A DNA stretch of 64,000 nt from Taudactylus pleione. Its lineage: Eukaryota > Chordata > Amphibia > Anura > Myobatrachidae. The stretch is from the NCBI GenBank assembly GCA_031769625.1, contig JAUIMM010000534.1, forward strand, positions 11,325,001-11,389,000, read 5' to 3'. Made by a program: the position numbers and the translations under genes. Positions 60,717 to 64,000 of this stretch are shown piece after piece; within the stretch, counting starts at the first letter, position 1, and each line of letters starts with the position of its first letter. The notes beneath the pieces were generated by a model, which was not told the DNA's origin, searched no databases, and was given only the letters and a program-made list of their open reading frames with translations.

Positions 60717-63700
60717 TAAATCACAAAAAAAGGTTTTTTTTTTCACTTTTTTAACTTTTAACCTTCTTCAAAGTCTTTTTTAAATTTCAAACTTTTTTTT
60801 TTGCACACAAAGCCACTTGCGAGTCTGGACACAGCCCTTTTAATCAGCAAAGTATTGCGCAGCATACATCAGCGATCAGTGTGCACCCTATATACAGTCA
60901 CTTTACCAGCACAGCCACTTGTGAGTCTCTGGACACAGCACTTAATCAGCAGAGTATAGCGCAACATACATCAGCGTACAGTGTGCCACCTTACACAGTC
61001 ACTTTGCCAGCACAGCCACCTGTGAGTCTCTGGACACAGCACTTAATCAGCAGAGTATAACGCAGCATACATCAGCGTACAGTGTGCCCCCTTACACAGT
61101 CACTTTGCCAGCACAGCCACCTGTGAGTCTCTGGACACAGCACTTAATCAGCAGAGTATAGCGCAGGATACATCAGCATACAGTGTGCCCCCTCACATAA
61201 TCACTTTGCCAGCACAGCCAACTCTAAATGACCCCCAGAGTGTACGTATATTTAGCACAGTGGGCCTAATCTGTATAGTGGCCAAACATAACAGGGATAT
61301 ATTGCATACTGATCAAGTTACATTAGGCTGAATATTTATCAATCCTGAAAGTCGACTGTATAATGGGCATAATGGGTCCTCCACTGTATCTTCATCATTG
61401 CCAATTATATTCTATACTGGGAACAGAGACTATTGGGGAGATTCAATTAGCAGCACGTTTCCATCAGAATATTGCACGCTGATGTAATGCTGGTCCTCCT
61501 GCAGGAAATCCTCGCTCGGCTTTGCTCACACCTATAGAGGTGCAGAAATAACTAGACTTGGCCTAGCTATTAATGTCATTTCATTATATAAACATCCTAA
61601 GAGTATTTTCATTTTAATTGTGTTTTTTATATTAATTCAATCCCTTGCTTGTTTTCTACCCAAGTAGCAGTTTTGAAAAATAAAAATTGGACAGAAGCAG
61701 CAGGTTAATGAAATGAGAAAGAGCTGCTAGGAACTGATTGATTCAATGAATGGATGCAGTAAAAGAGAACTTTGGCGAATAAGGAGATGGCAAAGGGACA
61801 GATGTGTAATAAATGGAAGGTGTATCATGGGAAGCAGAGGTGATGGAGAATATAAACATATCACACATCAGTAGAGATTATTTTGTGCACTTCTCCTTTA
61901 AGGAATGTAGAACACGAGTGAGGTCATGCTGTGATGTCATAATGGTAGCTCTTTGCCTTTGCTACCACTCTTAGCTGCCAAGGACACTGACATAGCATTA
62001 TCATTGCTGTCATTAACATACTCCAAATACATCTCTTGCACCCAGCCCACTGAGGGAAAGATATCCTCTTGCGGTAAGTATCTCATCAAAGATAAGGGCG
62101 TTTCACTTGGATGTGCCAGCAGACTTGGAGCTTGACTACCCTAAAATATGACCTTGAGCTTGTTTATTTCTATAATTGGAGGTTCTAGCAGCACAGCACA
62201 TCTATCGAAATGTAGTAGCCATTCGGGTAAACTCGGTGCTTCTCAAAAGGGGATGACCGTCCTCTTCAGAAAATTGCGCAGCTTTGGGAGGAATGTAAAT
62301 TGGGTAATCTCAGGAGATGTGGACTGGAGCTACATTAATGACGTCAGCCAATGTTATTTATTAATGTGGTGAAATGTATACTGCATTTTAGTGTCAAATG
62401 TTCATATTTTAAATAAGTTTGGAAATATAACTCTGCATAGCCTCCTAGTGCCCAGAGGGACGGGCAGTCCTTCAAGCCATGGGTCCCCAGAGGTTTCCTC
62501 CACAGGGGTTTTTTCCTCTCCTGAGTGCTTGAAGGAAGATTCTTTGTGAGTCATGAGGTTTCCACCATCTTGGTCTTCTTATAGGACAGGCTTGTAAGAG
62601 CCTCCGGCTAATCTTGGGCACTAATTTATTTTACAATGCAGAGTAAAAATAAAGTGTTGTTTTCCTTGTGCTAAAAATTCATAATAAATATATTTTAAAA
62701 TTGATTTTGCTTGATGTGGTCTTTGTTTTTTTCATAATGGAGGTTCTTAGAAGGTTAAGAGGCTGTGAGGTCTAGCAAAGTAAATGAGATGATAAACTCT
62801 TCTTACAGTAAATACTGTATATCTGCTACTATAGAATCAGGAATATGGTCTTTCTCCGTACTTGTTGTTACCCACTTGTCTAGTTTACAACAATGGTAAA
62901 ATGAGTTATATGGAAAATATTAAGAGGATCCAGTGACATTTTGCAATTTCTTTACAAAGAAACAAAATCTGACCAAAACAAAGAAGAAACTGAAATAAAA
63001 ACAAAAATGTTATGTTCATTTCATGACACTCACAAAACACTAAAGGCCTTGTATTCTGAATGACATAAAATATTTCTATGAAGCTCATATGGATTACTGG
63101 CACCTGAGAAGCGATATGATAACTTTGGGCTGTGGTAAGGGTCCCAATGACAAAAACTTTGTTTGCACACAATCCGGGTCAAGATTTTACAGGGATTCCT
63201 ATCGTGTATTTCTTTTCTCATATAAATATTAAGTAATGAATTTATCCAAATAATCTTAATACAGAACATGGGGCAATTTATGTGTTGGTACTACTAAGAC
63301 TGCTTATCAAATTCATCATTTACTACATTTCCAATCTTCTGCTTTCTTTCACCCAAAATCTGTTTCACGCCTCCCAGAACTATCCTGTAAATAGAATTGA
63401 GATTTGATAATCTTCGCACTACATAATAGTTTAAGGTTATGACTTAATGGCGATGTGCAGGATATGGCGGTGGTACATGATGTCATTGGGGAATTGGTCA
63501 AGTCCCGAAAGGACACAAGAAATGAAAGAGATCAGGTGAAATTGAAATAATATAAAATGTTTTCTAACATGTATACTCTTCTGTGCTGGAGAAAATGAAA
63601 CAAACGACATATGGAAGGTTACAGTCCCTTTAAATAGCAACTATTTAGGATGGTTTTCAAGGCATTTCTTAAAGAGGTTGGATACCCTGTCCAACTGCAT

Positions 63701-64000
63701 TATTTAATGCAATCATCCTGCAGACTTGGAAGCAGTGGGGTGCACCTGCAGAACAGGTAGCCATTATGAATGGATTAAAAAAAATGACATATTTGGCTTA
63801 CATTCACTTCCGAGATGCCTAATTGAGTCTGCCAAGTCCCAGGCAATTGCTCAATGTTATGATCCTGTGCTGTTGACACGATAAGAAGAAAACCCAAAGC
63901 AAGGGGTCCTCCTGTCACCTAGTCCAAGCCTATTCTGCAGGGGGTACATGTGCCTCTTCCCTATAAAAAAAAAACAGCCAGAGGCATCACTAGGATTCTT
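60356..64000 (+). repeat. Macrosatellite unit U12 (cut by window end)
   Basis: 3,645 bp of a unit close to U10 and U11, without Tc1. The array clearly continues beyond 64000. An open 74-codon ATG frame lies at 62148-62372; no gene is supported. Confidence 0.93.
60812..61216 (+). repeat. 101-bp minisatellite, U12, 4 copies
   Basis: Same copy number and variants as U11. Confidence 0.92.

Noticed and set aside
1..64000. The array as an assembly artefact
   Set aside because: Units differ by nested insertions, mosaics, a deletion and many point changes in a consistent pattern; simple assembly duplication would give identical copies. Misjoined neighbours cannot be fully excluded, especially for U7 and U8.
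1..64000. rRNA, tRNA or snRNA gene array
   Set aside because: No recognisable rRNA core sequences, tRNA A/B boxes with cloverleaf or snRNA signatures were seen in the unit, although no covariance search could be run.
1..64000. Endogenous retrovirus or LTR elements
   Set aside because: No reverse transcriptase, integrase or gag-like frames and no paired LTRs were seen; the large direct repeats are whole satellite units.

Overview
Kind of DNA. The window is eukaryotic, non-genic repeat DNA. It lies wholly inside one tandem array (a macrosatellite): 11 complete head-to-tail units and a partial twelfth, with no single-copy flank on either side. The core unit is about 4.53-4.58 kb. A hAT (Ac-like, BED-finger) transposon, Tc1-like DD34E transposons with 221-bp inverted repeats, and the base composition suggest a vertebrate, most likely an anuran amphibian and possibly a fish. 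The species cannot be fixed from the sequence alone. There is no sign of prokaryotic gene organisation; most short open frames start at non-ATG codons and recur only because the unit is repeated.

Layout. Unit starts are set at an arbitrary but constant point, the AAAAATTGAC motif. U1 1-5520 carries a nested 898-bp internal duplication. U2 5521-16033 is interrupted by a 5,922-bp hAT element. U3 16034-21439 has the same nested duplication as U1. U4 21440-25970, U5 25971-30502 and U6 30503-35038 are uninterrupted. U7 35039-41213 and U8 41214-47427 each carry the same 1,638-bp Tc1 insertion. U9 47428-51043 has a 964-bp deletion. U10 51044-55622 is uninterrupted. U11 55623-60355 has a 286-bp Tc1 stump. 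U12 60356-64000 is cut by the window end.

Inside a unit, in order: a remnant of a hAT element in inverse orientation, with its terminal inverted repeat, TTGGAT hexamers, a 3'-terminal region and one or two 40-bp monomers; a T-rich linker; a 101-bp minisatellite of 4 or 5 copies; about 2.2 kb of unclassified AT-rich sequence containing a CRE-CCAAT motif, a long-stem hairpin and AATAAA signals; about 1 kb more of unclassified sequence where the Tc1 landed; and finally a more GC-rich, CA-rich segment with a 12-bp-stem hairpin.

Genes. The only intact gene-sized coding region is the hAT transposase (9138-12152, 1004 aa), with BED finger, D/D/E residues and C-terminal dimerisation motif all present. 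The element has recognisable ends and a perfect 8-bp target duplication, so it may be autonomous. The two Tc1 transposase genes are broken by the same frameshift. No host gene, rRNA, tRNA or CRISPR array was recognised.

History. Shared variants group the units into blocks (U1-U3, U4-U5, U6-U7, U7-U8, U10-U12). U7, U9 and U11 are mosaics, as expected from unequal crossover and gene conversion. The array appears to contain a deletion derivative of the same hAT family that later inserted a full-length copy into U2.
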